DNA of 23,064 nucleotides, from contig JADRCO010001056.1 in NCBI GenBank assembly GCA_021464525.1, forward strand, positions 1 through 23,064, written 5' to 3'. Positions 1 through 11,372 of the stretch are shown here, piece by piece. The translations under genes were made by a program, and so were the position numbers. The notes under the pieces are model-generated. The model searched no databases. It was not told where the DNA came from and saw only the letters and a program-made list of their open reading frames with translations. The DNA is from Rhizophagus sp. LPA8_4_AMF (lineage: Eukaryota > Glomeromycota > Glomeromycetes > Glomerales > Glomeraceae). The stretch's first letter is position 1, and the number at the start of each line of letters is the position of its first letter.

Positions 1-26
1 TTTTTTTTTTTTTTTTTTTTTTTTTT
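1..26. repeat. poly-T run at window edge
   Basis: Twenty-six uninterrupted T residues open the window, followed by T-rich sequence. A similar run closes the other end. A homopolymer at both edges suggests that the contig begins and ends where assembly failed, not a biological boundary. Confidence 0.9.
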
Positions 27-1275
27 CTTTCTCCATCAATTTCTTTTTTTATTTTCACAAAAATGATCCTTATAATTTTTCATGAGAATTATCGTACTTT
101 GTATTTTGAAGAGCATTATTGTATTGCTATATTATTGTTTGTATAAGGTTATATTATTGTATGGTTACGTGTTAATAATTCAATAAAATTAATTTTTTTC
201 GATCACTTTATACTTGTCAGTACTTTAATTTCAAATTTCCTAAATTTCCTGTCTCATTGATAATCGGAAATTTATAAAGATTCGCGCATACTGTTTAGAT
301 TAATCAAGTAATCTGTAAAAGAACATTTTCAGATACGTTCTGCGTAAAGCAGCACGTCGAAACGCATGGACTCTCAAAAGTATCATCATAAATACGCATG
401 CAAAACATTGTTATCTTAAAAATGTTATTCCTTCTTTCTTTAGATGAAAAAAACGTGTGATAAAGTCTGAAATCATTGCGATCTATAGTAGTAGAGATCG
501 AGAGAAGTCAGGTTTAAGTCAAGTTGTATGTATTATTTTGTTTTGATGTTCCATCTAATTATATATTTTTCTTCAAAATATAGGAAAAATATAGAAAAAT
601 TTCTCGATTTGAGAAAGTGATTTCTTTAAATATGTCATCACTCATCACTTTTCAACACTTTTCCTCTCCTTCCCCCTCTTGATGATTAAAATATATAAAT
701 TTTCTAATAATTCATGAATTAATCTCGAATTAAGATATTTTTTACCCTATAAAAAATTGCACATGTCTGAGTTTTTCTGTAAAAACTAGAAAAATGATCA
801 TTCATCGGAGTTTTTTTCCAGAGAATTTTTTATAGGATTAATTATCAGTAATTTAGAATAAGTATCATGTTTTCGTTTTCATAAGTAAGTAAGTATCAAT
901 AATATTATCAATAATTTGCGAGTTACATTGTCTTGGAATCTTCTTGATCATTCGGCAGAGGTGAGTGAAAATGCTAAGACATATCGTTGAAAATTAATGC
1001 TTATTATATTGAATTACTTGTACTACAAAGTTAAAACAATTCTTGATTTAACACTAGTAATTTCTTCTCTTCGATGGATTATAATTCTCCTTGGTATGTG
1101 CTCTTTGTACTGTTACTGTAGGTGGAATATTTACTAATATATAATACCAATTGAAATTTCTCAGGAATTAGGATAACTTCACCGCTACTTAAAAAAAAAA
1201 AATTCAATACTATCATTATACTATATAGTCTATTGTTTATTCTGCGATTTTTACTGGTCTGCGAATCATTTTATC

Positions 1276-1690
1276 TAAGTTATTGCATGCTCTAGTAAGT
1301 GTTATATACTTGTTCGTGCAAGTTTTAGTAAGTGCTCGTTTTTACATGTTCTAATAAGTGCTACACATATTCTGGTGAGTGCTATACTTGTTTTTACATG
1401 ATCCGGTAAATGCTACACATGTTCTGGCGAGTGATATACTTGTTTTTACATGATCTAATAAGTGCTACACATGCTCCGGTGATTGTTGCACTTGTTTTCA
1501 CATGATCTGATATTCTGGTAAGTGCTATACTTGTTTTTATATGTTCTAATAAATATTTGTATTAGTAGGTTCTATACTTGTTTTTATATGTTCTAATAAA
1601 ATCTTGTCTTAGTAGGTTCTATACTTGTTTTTATATGTTCTAATAATTACTTGTATTAGTAGGCGCTATACTTGTTATTTTTTAATGCAT
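1276..1690. repeat. composite degenerate minisatellite (about 52-bp then 47-bp units)
   Basis: The array is built from recurring blocks beginning CTATACTTGTTTTTA. In the left part a 31-bp block alternates with a 21-bp block of the type CTACACATGTTCTGGYGAGTG, giving a period of about 52 bp (for example 1382-1433 and 1434-1485), with more degenerate flanking copies. In the right part the period changes to exactly 47 bp, with three well-conserved copies at 1525-1571, 1572-1618 and 1619-1665 and a partial fourth from 1666. A CTAATAAGTG-like ending recurs throughout. It does not stay open as protein. Function is unknown. Confidence 0.85.
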
Positions 1691-1774
1691 GCTCTAGTTG
1701 ACATTTTATAATCCTATATTAATGCCACACTTGTTATTTAGATCAATATGAAATCCTGAAGATGAATTCTTTTG

Positions 1775-1804
1775 ATATATATATATATATATGTATATAT
1801 ATAC
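1775..1804. repeat. TA dinucleotide microsatellite
   Basis: Alternating AT run of about 30 bp interrupted once by a G, just right of the minisatellite. Low-complexity sequence with no further interpretation. Confidence 0.9.
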
Positions 1805-1921
1805 TACAGTATATAATACCTCGATCTCATACTAAAATAATTTAATTTAATCCGTAAATTTATAAGTAATAATGTAGCAACAACAAATAGAGTTATTCTA
1901 CTTCAAGTTCACAATATTACT

Positions 1922-1960
1922 GAAAACACCGACCGGCATCGGGAAAACACTGACCTGCAT
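1922..1960. repeat. two-copy 18-bp tandem repeat, 21-bp period
   Basis: Copies at 1922-1939 and 1943-1960 share 16 of 18 bases around the core GAAAACACYGACCKGCAT. Their G+C content is higher than the surroundings, so the similarity is unlikely to come from base composition alone. Confidence 0.75.
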
Positions 1961-2381
1961 AGTTTTATGCGTAGGAATGTAACTTACCATATTGGTAACT
2001 ATAGCGTCTTACATTTTTAAATAGGGAAACCCTTATGTAACCCTTATAATACTAATCAATATTCTCTTCAAGATATCAAAACCTCACCATAATCTCAGGA
2101 ATGGGTATAAATACTTGATCCCGACATTTCTAGAAGTAAGTAGGTAATGTTCAGATTAAAGTCTATTGGTTAATAACTTATTAATTATTACATTTAATAA
2201 TTGAATCATTTTCATTTTTTTAACAAGTCATTATGCTCCAATGGTCATGTAATCTCCCTAAAGAACTCTTTTACACGTTTGTGTTTTTATTTTGGAAAAT
2301 TATTTCTTTAGTCTTATCCATTAAAAGATAATTTTAGATATTTACGGACCAAAATTTTGGTTGATGAAATAATGTTACACA

Positions 2382-2448
2382 GCATATTAATGCCAATCAC
2401 ACCTAATCACAAGCATATTAATGCATATTAATGCATATTCATGCTAAT
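2382..2448. repeat. 10-bp tandem repeat GCATATTAAT
   Basis: One copy of GCATATTAAT lies at 2382-2391. A tandem series follows at 2413-2422, 2423-2432 and 2433-2442 (the last with one change), then a truncated GCTAAT. The interval between the first copy and the series contains two AATCAC motifs. Confidence 0.85.
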
Positions 2449-4801
2449 CGGATTTTTCTTTCAGGCTGTGGGAATCTTTTAATTCTATGGCGAAAGACAA
2501 TATATATTGTGTAACTAAACCTCATTTGGTACTAATAATTTTCTTTTTTTACGGCTAGTAAGTAGTAACTGACGATCTATCTACATGAACACAGAATTTG
2601 CTTACAAATTTCGGTATTTCATCTTTTATCACATATTATTATCTTGTTGGATATTTCGGAAAAAAAGTAGTTGATGAATGCAGTAATTATAGAATTAAAA
2701 CATGGTAATGCGCAAAATCTGTTCAACATGAAATTATCAGGTAAATTTTTATTTATAATTTAATTTAACACAAGGATATATATTTTAAATATTAATAATT
2801 AATTATAAGTGAAGGAAATTCTGAGAACTTTTCACAATAATTTGGAACACCCGTTTGTTTAATATAGGAAAAACCCTTTATTGGAGTACACAATGGGTGC
2901 ATTCACATAATTCCTATTAGTCATCCATTGATCCACCATTTAAAATTGAATTTCAAATTGGTTACGTAATCCTTTCAACGTGATAATGTTTTTTTTGGTA
3001 AAATCTAGAAACAATTTTGGAACAAAGTTCTACAAATAAACATGATTTACGTTTTAGACACTTTAATTAATCCTGTTATAGTGTCACTATATCCTACCGG
3101 CTATCCCATAAATATTCGTTATCAATTTTGCCATCTTTCCTAATGCTATTAACTCTATTGAAACCATTTGAGACAAAATTGACCGCACTCATCAATTCAT
3201 CTTAGGTAAGCTTACTTTAAAACTTATGTTATATACACAATAACCTAATTAGATTTCAGCAGAATCTCTAATTCTTTTATACGTATAAAAAAGGGTATAT
3301 CATATATCACAAAGAACTCTTTTAATTATTTCTTCTGCAGAACAAAATCAGGCGATTCTAATTTCTCTGTATCAAGAACTTATTCTGCAGGATGACATAA
3401 TCTTTGTCGCTTGACGAAATTGCAAGGTAATCACCAACCTGAAAACAGCTTTTGTACAACAGAAATGATTGTTATGATGGTGACCTCCTGCCGGTAAGTC
3501 GATATCTGCATCATATGTCAAGCAGGGCGTGTGCAAAGAATAATTTTTAGCTTTTAATTACAAATTAATAGACAAAGGAGTATCACTAGTCCCAACAGTG
3601 TGGTTTTTATGTTTATTCTTTTGTATATGTATCATTAGAGGATTTGTTACATTTAAATTTGTCATTTATAAATTATTAGTCAGAGAAACACGTAATCCTT
3701 TATTGTGATTCATGGTGAGAGGTAATTTTAGTTCACAATTTCCCTTTTAAAAAGTTTTATTTATCAAGAGAGATTTCTGCTCATTTGTACAGTAGCATTT
3801 ATTGTCAACTCCGAATTTATTAACCTCAATATTTTCCGGATTCTGCGCCACAATTTCTGTATATACCACAAAGAAAAGCGCAAATGATTATGAATTTTCA
3901 TTTTTTTTTAAAAAAAGAAAATACTTTTTATTCGTTCTATTTCTTGTGTTAAATTGATAATTAATTAAGGTAGCTTTATCATAATTTTTTTTTAAAAAGA
4001 AAGAAAGAAACGGTAATGAATCCGTTATCCCATAATTTTTTTCAAATTGAATTATTCATTTTTGTTAGACAATAATTAACTTAATATAATTTTAGTTTTA
4101 ATAGTAAAGCAAGATTTTATTATCGACGTAGCAATAAAATTTTCTTATTATCATTTATGTTACGTCTTCGCGCTTGCTGAGAGAAACCACATGCTGGGCA
4201 CTTTGGTGGATTTGATATATAATAATGATACCAGAGAATCAGCTAGTGAACATTTTAATTTAAAAATTATATGTATCCTGTATTGTATCCTTACTAAAAA
4301 ATTTTTATTTTCTTTTCAAATTCAATTTCAAATTTTTTTTTAAAAAAAATTTTATTTAATTAAAAGAAATATCATACACAAAACATTATTACATTTTTTA
4401 ACAAAAATTACTGGTGCTCAAACACCACAGTTATACGTATTTTATTTATTATATTCTTATATTCTAATGAAATATTCTAATTCATATTGCAATATTTAAT
4501 GCTGTAACATATACTTCACATATAGTTTTTTTTTTTATTTTGCAAATATTTTGCGGTATAAAAAAATAAACTTTTTCCGTCCATTTTCAGAGGTGCTGAA
4601 CAAATTTTAATTAGAGCGAACTTTCTTTAGTTTAGGCTATAGTTTTCACGAAAACGTATACTATGTTGTAGTGGTAAAGTCGTTTTTTAATATTAATCTT
4701 CCTTCTAAACGGGGATTGACAAATGAAAAATCGACATGTATTATATATATTGATATGCGACAGATCATTCGTAAGTCGTTCATTTTTGTTTTCACTTTTT
4801 C

Positions 4802-4826
4802 TTTTTTTTTTTTAAAAAAAAAAAAA
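4802..4826. repeat. T12/A13 tract 23 bp before the EMC8 start codon
   Basis: A run of 12 T is followed directly by 13 A, forming a self-complementary tract just upstream of the EMC8 ATG at 4849. Poly(dA:dT) tracts commonly exclude nucleosomes in fungal promoters, so a promoter role is plausible. Similar T/A pairs occur at about 3901, 3985, 4333, 5299 and 14178. Confidence 0.6.
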
Positions 4827-4848
4827 GGATTTATACACTTTAATAATA

Positions 4849-5777
4849 ATGCCAGAATATATTATTAATAAAGAAGCTTATTTAAAAATTATCCTTCATG
4901 CTTGTAAATATCCAAGTAGTACTGTAAATGGTGTTCTTTTAGCACAAGAAGAAGCCGGTAATGATAATTCAAAAAAAATAATTATCGCTGACGCTGTACC
5001 ATTATTTCATCATTGGAATACTCTAACTCCAATGTTGGAAGTTGGTTTACAACAGGTAAGAAAATAAAATTAAAAGAATCTGAACTTTTTTTTTTTTATA
5101 GAATTCAACACAATTTCTTTTCGAAATTGATTTAGATCGATATTTACGCCGAACGAAATAAATTGAATATAATTGGATATTATCATGCTAATGAAAGAGT
5201 AGATGATAATAAATTACCACCATTTGGACAGAAAATTGCATCAAAAATATTAGAAAATTTTAATATTAATGCAATTTCTCTTTTGGTATAAAAAAAAATT
5301 TTTTTTTTTTTTTAAAAAAAAACTTCGAAATTAATTAATGAATTGATGAAAATTTTTAAATATTTAAAGGTTCAAAATTCAAAATTATCACCAGAAAATC
5401 CCGAAAACGCAATTATGGTAATTAAATAGATTTATATACATTTTGTTTTTATATTTATTTTATTTATTTATTTATTCTTTATGTCTCGAAAGGCGAGTAG
5501 TTAACAAAGTCTCACTTTTTCTAACTTCTCATTCACACTTTATATCTAGCCTTATGCTTTTAAGGAAAATCAATGGCGTCCTGATACTAAAGCATTTTCA
5601 TCTAATTTTGCTTTGGATAATAATGAATTACCTAAATTAGTTTCATCATCAATTCTTAAAAAACATTTTGAATATCTATATGATTTTGATGAACATCTTG
5701 AAAATATAGAATTAGATTGGTTGAGTAATATTAAAGTAGTAGAATTAGCATTTGAACAAAATTCAAAAACTAAATAA
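4849..5777 (+). CDS. EMC8: ER membrane protein complex subunit 8/9 (EMC8/EMC9 family)
   Basis: Four exons, 4849-5055, 5136-5285, 5370-5417 and 5550-5777, all phase 0, encode 210 residues, the length of human EMC8. The N-terminus (YPSSTVNGVLL), the FHHWNTLTPMLEVGL segment, the IIGYYHANE strand and the C-terminal DFDEHLENIELDWLSN segment follow the EMC8/9 pattern. The fold is MPN-like, but the catalytic JAMM motif (HxH...SxxD) is absent, as is normal here, so it is a structural cytosolic subunit and not a protease. The EMC inserts tail-anchored and multipass proteins into the endoplasmic reticulum membrane. The start is the only ATG giving the family N-terminus. It converges on RPC11, with 107 bp between stop codons. 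EMC8 and EMC9 are paralogues in vertebrates; a single ancestral form is expected here. Confidence 0.93.
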
Positions 5778-5884
5778 AACCAAAAAAAACTCATAATTAT
5801 TAAGTAGCAACATAACTTGGATTATATTATTACTTACCATATAATTTGAATTGTAAAAAGAAATACATCGCACGCGCTTTTCTT

Positions 5885-6367
5885 TCACTTTTCATTCCAT
5901 TGATGTTGACATTCGTGATTACAACATTTATAAAATATTGACATAGGTTCATCCGCTGAACGTGTTTGAATTTGCATAAAATACGCTCGCGGATGTTCAC
6001 ATTTTGGACAGGTTACTATTAAAAAAAAAATTAGGAATACTTTTTTAGAGTGAGGAAATATATGTAAAAAACCTTACCTTCGGTTGAATCAACATTTTTC
6101 CATCCTTCTTCACCACCAAGAACATCATCAACTTCCTTTCGTTTTAAAGTTGTTCGATTCTTATACTGGAAAAGAAAAAGAGTAAAGCATTTTTAATATA
6201 AAAAATTTCATGATAAGTAAACCAACTAAATTATGTTATAGTTATTACATTACCTCTTTACTACCTATTGGAAATACGTAAGGGCAAGTTTGACATAAAA
6301 ATGATTGTTCACCTTGTGTATGATGTTGGATTAACAATAGATTTCCACAGCAAGGACAAAATAACAT
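5885..6367 (-). CDS. RPC11: DNA-directed RNA polymerase III subunit C11 (RPC10/POLR3K), TFIIS-like
   Basis: Three exons on the minus strand, 6367-6254, 6165-6078 and 6015-5885 (phases 0 and 1), encode 110 residues against 108 in human POLR3K. The N-terminal zinc ribbon has CPxC at residues 4-7 and CQTC at 26-29. The linker carries VDDVLGGEEGW. The C-terminal TFIIS-type ribbon uses C70, C73, C98 and C103 and contains the RSADEP hairpin, whose D89-E90 pair is the acidic dipeptide needed for transcript cleavage. In the Pol III core this subunit drives RNA cleavage and helps termination and re-initiation. It is smaller than Rpb9 and Rpa12, and the RSADEPMSIFYKCC string with VDDVLGG identifies the Pol III form. 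It starts 190 bp from the divergent Pol I A135 gene. Confidence 0.95.
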
Positions 6368-6557
6368 TATTATTTAAACTAAACTACAAAACGAAAGGGA
6401 ACAGAGAACAGAAACAGGTATATGAAATTAGCTGTCAAGCGTATATACACTCATGTGATAGATGACAAGATGATCTACATTCTACAGTATAATTTTATCA
6501 AATGATCGAGTAAAATTTTTTTTATCGGAATTCAAACGCTCTTTTCTATTTAAAAAA
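6368..6557. promoter_or_regulatory. shared divergent promoter of RPC11 and RPA2
   Basis: Only 190 bp separate the start codons of the divergent RPC11 and RPA2 genes, so both promoters must lie here or overlap the genes. The interval is A+T-rich, with purine-rich sequence next to RPC11 and an A4-T8 tract with an A-rich leader next to RPA2. I do not see a clear TATA box in either direction. Bidirectional control is inferred from spacing. Confidence 0.6.
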
Positions 6558-9500
6558 ATGTCTTCTAAATTTAATACGTTAGAACGAGAAAAATTATTTC
6601 TTAATCCAAGTTCTAATAAATTTGGTTATCCAGAATTACAAAAATTAGTTAAACCTCATATTGATTCATTTAATTCATTATTAGAACCTCCTCGTAAAGG
6701 ATTACTGAATTTTGCTATTGATGATATTGATACACAGGAAATTTTTGACGTTCCTAATAATAGTCCCGAAAGAGGAAATAAATTGTCAAGTAATTTTTCC
6801 TTTTCTTTTCAATAAAGAATTAATTTTTCATGATAACATATATATATTTTTTTCATATTTAAAAAGTATGGTTAGATGATGTTATAATTGCAAAACCACT
6901 TTTACCCGAAAGTGTTCGTCTTACAAAGTCAAGACAAATTTATCCTTCAGAGGTAATAAAGATATTTTAATTTAATAATAGACAATCAATTATTAATTAG
7001 AATTAATAAAAATAATTTATTTTTTTAAATAAAAAGTGTCGAGAAAGATTAACCACATATGCAGGAAAGATGTCTATAAAAGTATGTTGGCAAGTAAATG
7101 ATGGTCCTGTTCTTGCGGAATATAGACCTGTGGGTATGATACCTATCATGGTTAAAGTAATGTATCATATCACTTATCTGTTATTTCGTTCATAAAATTT
7201 TTTAAATTTCGTTAGACTTATGTTATTTTTAATTAGTCAAATAGATGTAATCTACAAAATCTTTATCCAAAACAACTTATACAACACAAGGAAGAGTCAG
7301 AAGAAATGGGTGGATATTTTATTATAAATGGAATAGAAAAGATGATTCGTCTCTTATTAATACCGAGACGTCATCACGTGATGGCACTTGCTCGTCCTTC
7401 TTTCGCGAACCGTGGAGCAAATTATACAGAATATGGAGTACAAATTCGTTGTGCAAAACTTGATCAAACTACTGTTACGAATACTTTGCATTATTTAAAA
7501 GATGGTAATTGCTTATTAAGATTTACTTGGAAAAAACAAGAATTTATGGTTCCTGTTATATTAATTATGAAGGTAGGCATTTAAACTTAAAAGAGAAAGA
7601 GCGAAATTTTTTTGTTAATTATTCTTATTTTTGATAGTCTCTTATTGAAGTTACCGATAAAGGAATATATGATATGTTGGTTCGGGGAGAACATACAAAT
7701 ACATTCTTATCAGATCGCGTTGAATTTATGCTTCACAATTTTAAATCATACAATGTTCAATCACGTGAACAATGCATAACTTTATTGGGTGATAAATTTC
7801 GTGTCACATTCTCACCACCATCTAATAAACAAGCAGGAGATCACGTTTTAAATAAAGTCATTCTAGTTCATCTTAGGACGAACAAAGATAAGTTTAATCT
7901 CTTAACGTAAGTAGGTACTTTTTTTAGCTTAAATATATGTTCATATATACATTTATTCATTTATTTATTTAGATCATTACTAATAATTATTATTTATTAA
8001 AAGGTTTATGATACGTAAACTTTATTCATTAGTTGCAGGAGAATGTTGTCAAGATAATCCTGATTCACCACAGAATCAGGAAATCCTTTTAGGTGGTCAT
8101 CTTTATGGGATGATTATAAAAGAAAAACTTTCTGATTACCTTAATTCTATACGAGTGGCCGTATCTATGGATGTTAATGCAAAAAGAAAAGTGGATTTTA
8201 ATGATAGTACGTGTAATAAGCGTTAGTCTATAATTTAAATGATTGATAAGTTTTATTTGAAATAGAAATTTTTTTTTTGAATCAAAATTTTTTAAAATCA
8301 TCAAATCATCATAAGATTATCCTTATTATTGTTAATAGAAAAATATATGAATAGTCTTCTTACAAAAAACAATACTGAATTTGTGGGACAAAAATTAACT
8401 TACTTTCTTGCTACGGGAAATCTTATTTCTAATACTGGATTGGATTTAATGCAGGTCTTTGTTATATTGAATTTGTATGATTTACTATTCACAATGTGTT
8501 TTTAATATGTGAAGTTGGTTTTTATTTTTTTTTATTAGACAACTGGATATACGATTGTTGCAGAAAAAATTAATTTTTTCCGATTTATTTCACATTTTCG
8601 ATGTGTACATCGTGGATCGTTCTTTACTACACTGAAAACTACTACTGTTAGAAAATTATTACCCGAAGCATGGGGTAAATAAATCAATCATAATTTTTTT
8701 ATTATTTATTATATCTCATTATATTATCGTTTATTAGGATTCCTTTGTCCAGTTCATACACCAGACGGTACGCCCTGTGGATTACTTAATCATATGTCAC
8801 ATTCATGTAGAGTAACTACCGAAACAATAAGGGTCAATAAGATTCCCGAGATGTTAGCAGAACTAGGAGTTTCCGTGAATGTTTCAACGCAAGCGCTTTC
8901 TGAAGGTCCGCCATTATGTGTGCAGTTAGACGGAAAAATAATTGGATATTGCACTAATAGACAAGCAAAGATAATAGCGAATGAATTGAGAAGACGAAAA
9001 TTTGACAAGAGCAATCCAGTAAATTTTCATTATTTTGTGTAGGATTACCTTTTTTTTTTATTAATTTTTATAATTGATTCGTAGATTCCTTTAGATTTGG
9101 AAATTGGTTATGTCCCACTTTCAAATGGGGGTCAATATCCTGGAATTTATTTATTTTCCACTCCATCTCGTATGATGCGCCCTGTCAAATATCTTTTCAA
9201 TAATGAAACCGATATGATTGGTTCTTTTGAACAGGTAAATTAATTTAGTTTAAATAATTAATTAACGTCATGTATAATAAATAATTTTCAAAAAAAAAAG
9301 GTATATATGGAAATTGCTTGTCTGAATGAAGATATTATAAAAGGTGTGACAACTCATCAAGAATTTACTCCAACAAATATACTGAGTGTCCTTGCAAATC
9401 TTACGCCATTCTCTGATTGCAACCAAAGTCCTCGTAATATGTATCAATGTCAGGTAATTAAATAAAACTAGCACAAAAAAAAACAGTTTTCACCTTTATT

Positions 9501-11042
9501 AATAATTTTTATATATACAAAGATGGCAAAACAAACAATGGGTACACCATCAACATCTTTAAGATATCGAACAGATAACAAATTATATCGATTACAATCA
9601 GGCCAATCACCTATTGTTCGATCTGAACTTTACAATAACCTTGGTTTTGATGGGTTCGTTAGTGGCACAAATGCAATCGTGGCTGTAATTTCTTATACAG
9701 GTATGAGATATATATATATATTTATGTAAGTTGTTAATGTTTATAAGTCTTTATGCAAAAAATTGATTTTATTTGAACAAACAAGGATATGATATGGAAG
9801 ATGCTATGATCATAAATAAGTCAGCACATGAACGAGGGTTTGCATATGGTACTATTTACAAATCAGAGATAATAGATCTTAATGATGAACGTGTGCGTGG
9901 GGAACCTATTAAACATCATTTTAGTCTTGGAGAGGATGCATCCCCAGCATGGCGTGAAAAACTTAGTAATGATGGTTTACCTCTAATTGGAGTTAAACTA
10001 ACAAATGGAGACCCTTTATGTGCTTATTACGATGACACAACTAAAGTCACGAAAATTAAAAAATATAAAGGGACAGAAGATGCATATGTTGAGGAAGTTC
10101 GATTAATTGGAGATGATGCTGGTAAAGAAGAAGTTCAAAAGATTCATATTAAATTAAGGGTTCCAAGACCTTCGGTTATTGGTGATAAGTTTGCTTCTAG
10201 ACACGGGCAAAAAGGTGTTCTTTCACAATTATACCCTCAGGTAGACATGCCTTTTACTGAAAGTGGAATGCAACCAGATATTATTATCAACCCACACGCG
10301 TTCCCTTCCCGTATGACAATTGGTATGTTTGTTGAAAGTTTGGCAGGAAAATCTGGTGCATTATATGGTGTTGCACAAGATTGTACTCCGTTTAAATTTA
10401 ACGAAAACGATACAGCGGTTGACTATTTTGGTAAACAACTTGTACGCGCTGGATATAATTATCATGGTAATGAACCCATGTATAGTGGAATCACTGGTGA
10501 AGAATTTCAAGCTGATATATATATTGGAGTTGTATATTATCAACGATTACGACATATGGTGTCAGATAAATGGCAAGTGAGATCTACCGGTCCTGTTCAT
10601 AATCTTACAATGCAACCTATTGGTGGACGTAAAAAATCTGGAGGTATTAGATTTGGAGAAATGGAACGTGATTCTTTATTGGCTCATGGAATGAGCTTTT
10701 GTCTTCAAGATCGTTTAATGAATTGCTCAGATTATTCTCAAGTAAGATATATATATAAATCAAAATTATTTTTATTTTTTTTTCGATAAATTTTGTTTTG
10801 ACCTTTTTTTTTGTAATTTATAGTGTCATTTATGTGCAAAATGCGGTACTATATTTACAGCATTAATATCTAAAGAACACGAAACGAGAAATGATGTTAA
10901 ATACAAGAAACACCACATGACATGTAACATTTGTGATACTTCAAAATATATTACACTTATAAAAATTCCTTTTGCTTTTAGATATCTTGCAACTGAACTT
11001 GCAAGTATGGGTATTAAGATTACATTAGAAACGAAGTATTAA
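6558..11042 (+). CDS. RPA2: DNA-directed RNA polymerase I subunit A135 (second-largest subunit)
   Basis: Fourteen exons: 6558-6789, 6867-6952, 7037-7156, 7237-7572, 7638-7906, 8004-8206, 8339-8454, 8539-8674, 8738-9018, 9085-9234, 9301-9453, 9523-9700, 9786-10741, 10824-11042. All junctions keep phase and give 1144 residues (human 1135, yeast 1203). It is the beta-like subunit of nucleolar Pol I, which makes the large rRNA precursor, and forms half of the active-centre cleft. Visible hallmarks are [45 protein letters not shown] then YDMEDAMI (about 754-761), the hybrid-binding [12 protein letters not shown] (886-897), and [12 protein letters not shown]. The C-terminal zinc site has C1076/C1079 and C1106/C1109, with an extra C1073. 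The [18 protein letters not shown] clamp segment is intact. Alignment to Pol I A135, not to Rpb2 or Rpc2, is clear throughout. Introns are mostly 60-130 bp. Confidence 0.96.
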
Positions 11043-11372
11043 TAATATTTATTAATTTAAATTATAAAACCCACTAATAATAATAATTTGCCAGAATAAC
11101 GATCACGTGATTTTAGCGTTCGTTAAAACCCATGTGTTTTATAATTCTTTTCACACAAAAAGTCATTGTATATGAATTCTTAAATAACACTAATTTATTT
11201 TTTTTAAAGTTATTAAACTATTATAAAGAATTAAAAGAATTGTACATAGAAATATAATTTATGAAATAATTTATTGTTGCTGCGGATTATCTTAAAAAAT
11301 TGAGATACAATGTGATACCAGAAATAATAATAAAAAAAAATCTTCAACCAAAAAAAAAAAAACGCGAAAAAA
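11043..11372. other. RPA2-BOP1 spacer with a CACGTG palindrome
   Basis: A 330-bp spacer between tandem genes that should hold the RPA2 3' end and the BOP1 promoter. It carries the ATCACGTGAT palindrome (listed separately), long A runs, and CGCGAAAA at 11363-11370, immediately before the BOP1 ATG. No coding potential was seen. Confidence 0.6.
11102..11111. promoter_or_regulatory. ATCACGTGAT E-box palindrome upstream of BOP1
   Basis: A perfect 10-bp palindrome centred on CACGTG, 262 bp upstream of the BOP1 start codon. CACGTG is the core bound by basic helix-loop-helix factors of the Cbf1/Pho4/Myc-Max type, and TCACGTGA is the preferred Cbf1 form. It stands out in an A+T-rich spacer. Regulation of BOP1, or of the RPA2-BOP1 pair, is inferred from position only. 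Confidence 0.4.

Larger units (their letters stand above)
27..4848. other. gene-poor A+T-rich region with small repeats
   Basis: About 4.8 kb without a reading frame that resembles a known protein or joins into a plausible spliced gene. Stops are dense in all frames. It contains a composite minisatellite, a TA microsatellite, an 18-bp tandem pair, a 10-bp tandem repeat and several T-run/A-run pairs, listed separately. A 41-codon open stretch at 3289-3414 has coding-like composition but is not supported as a gene. The last few hundred bases should include the EMC8 promoter and 5' leader. Confidence 0.7.

Noticed and set aside
4671..4868. 65-codon open frame before EMC8
   Set aside because: It has no ATG (it opens at GTG) and encodes a run of Phe/Lys from the T/A tract, overlapping the EMC8 start. 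It resembles no protein.
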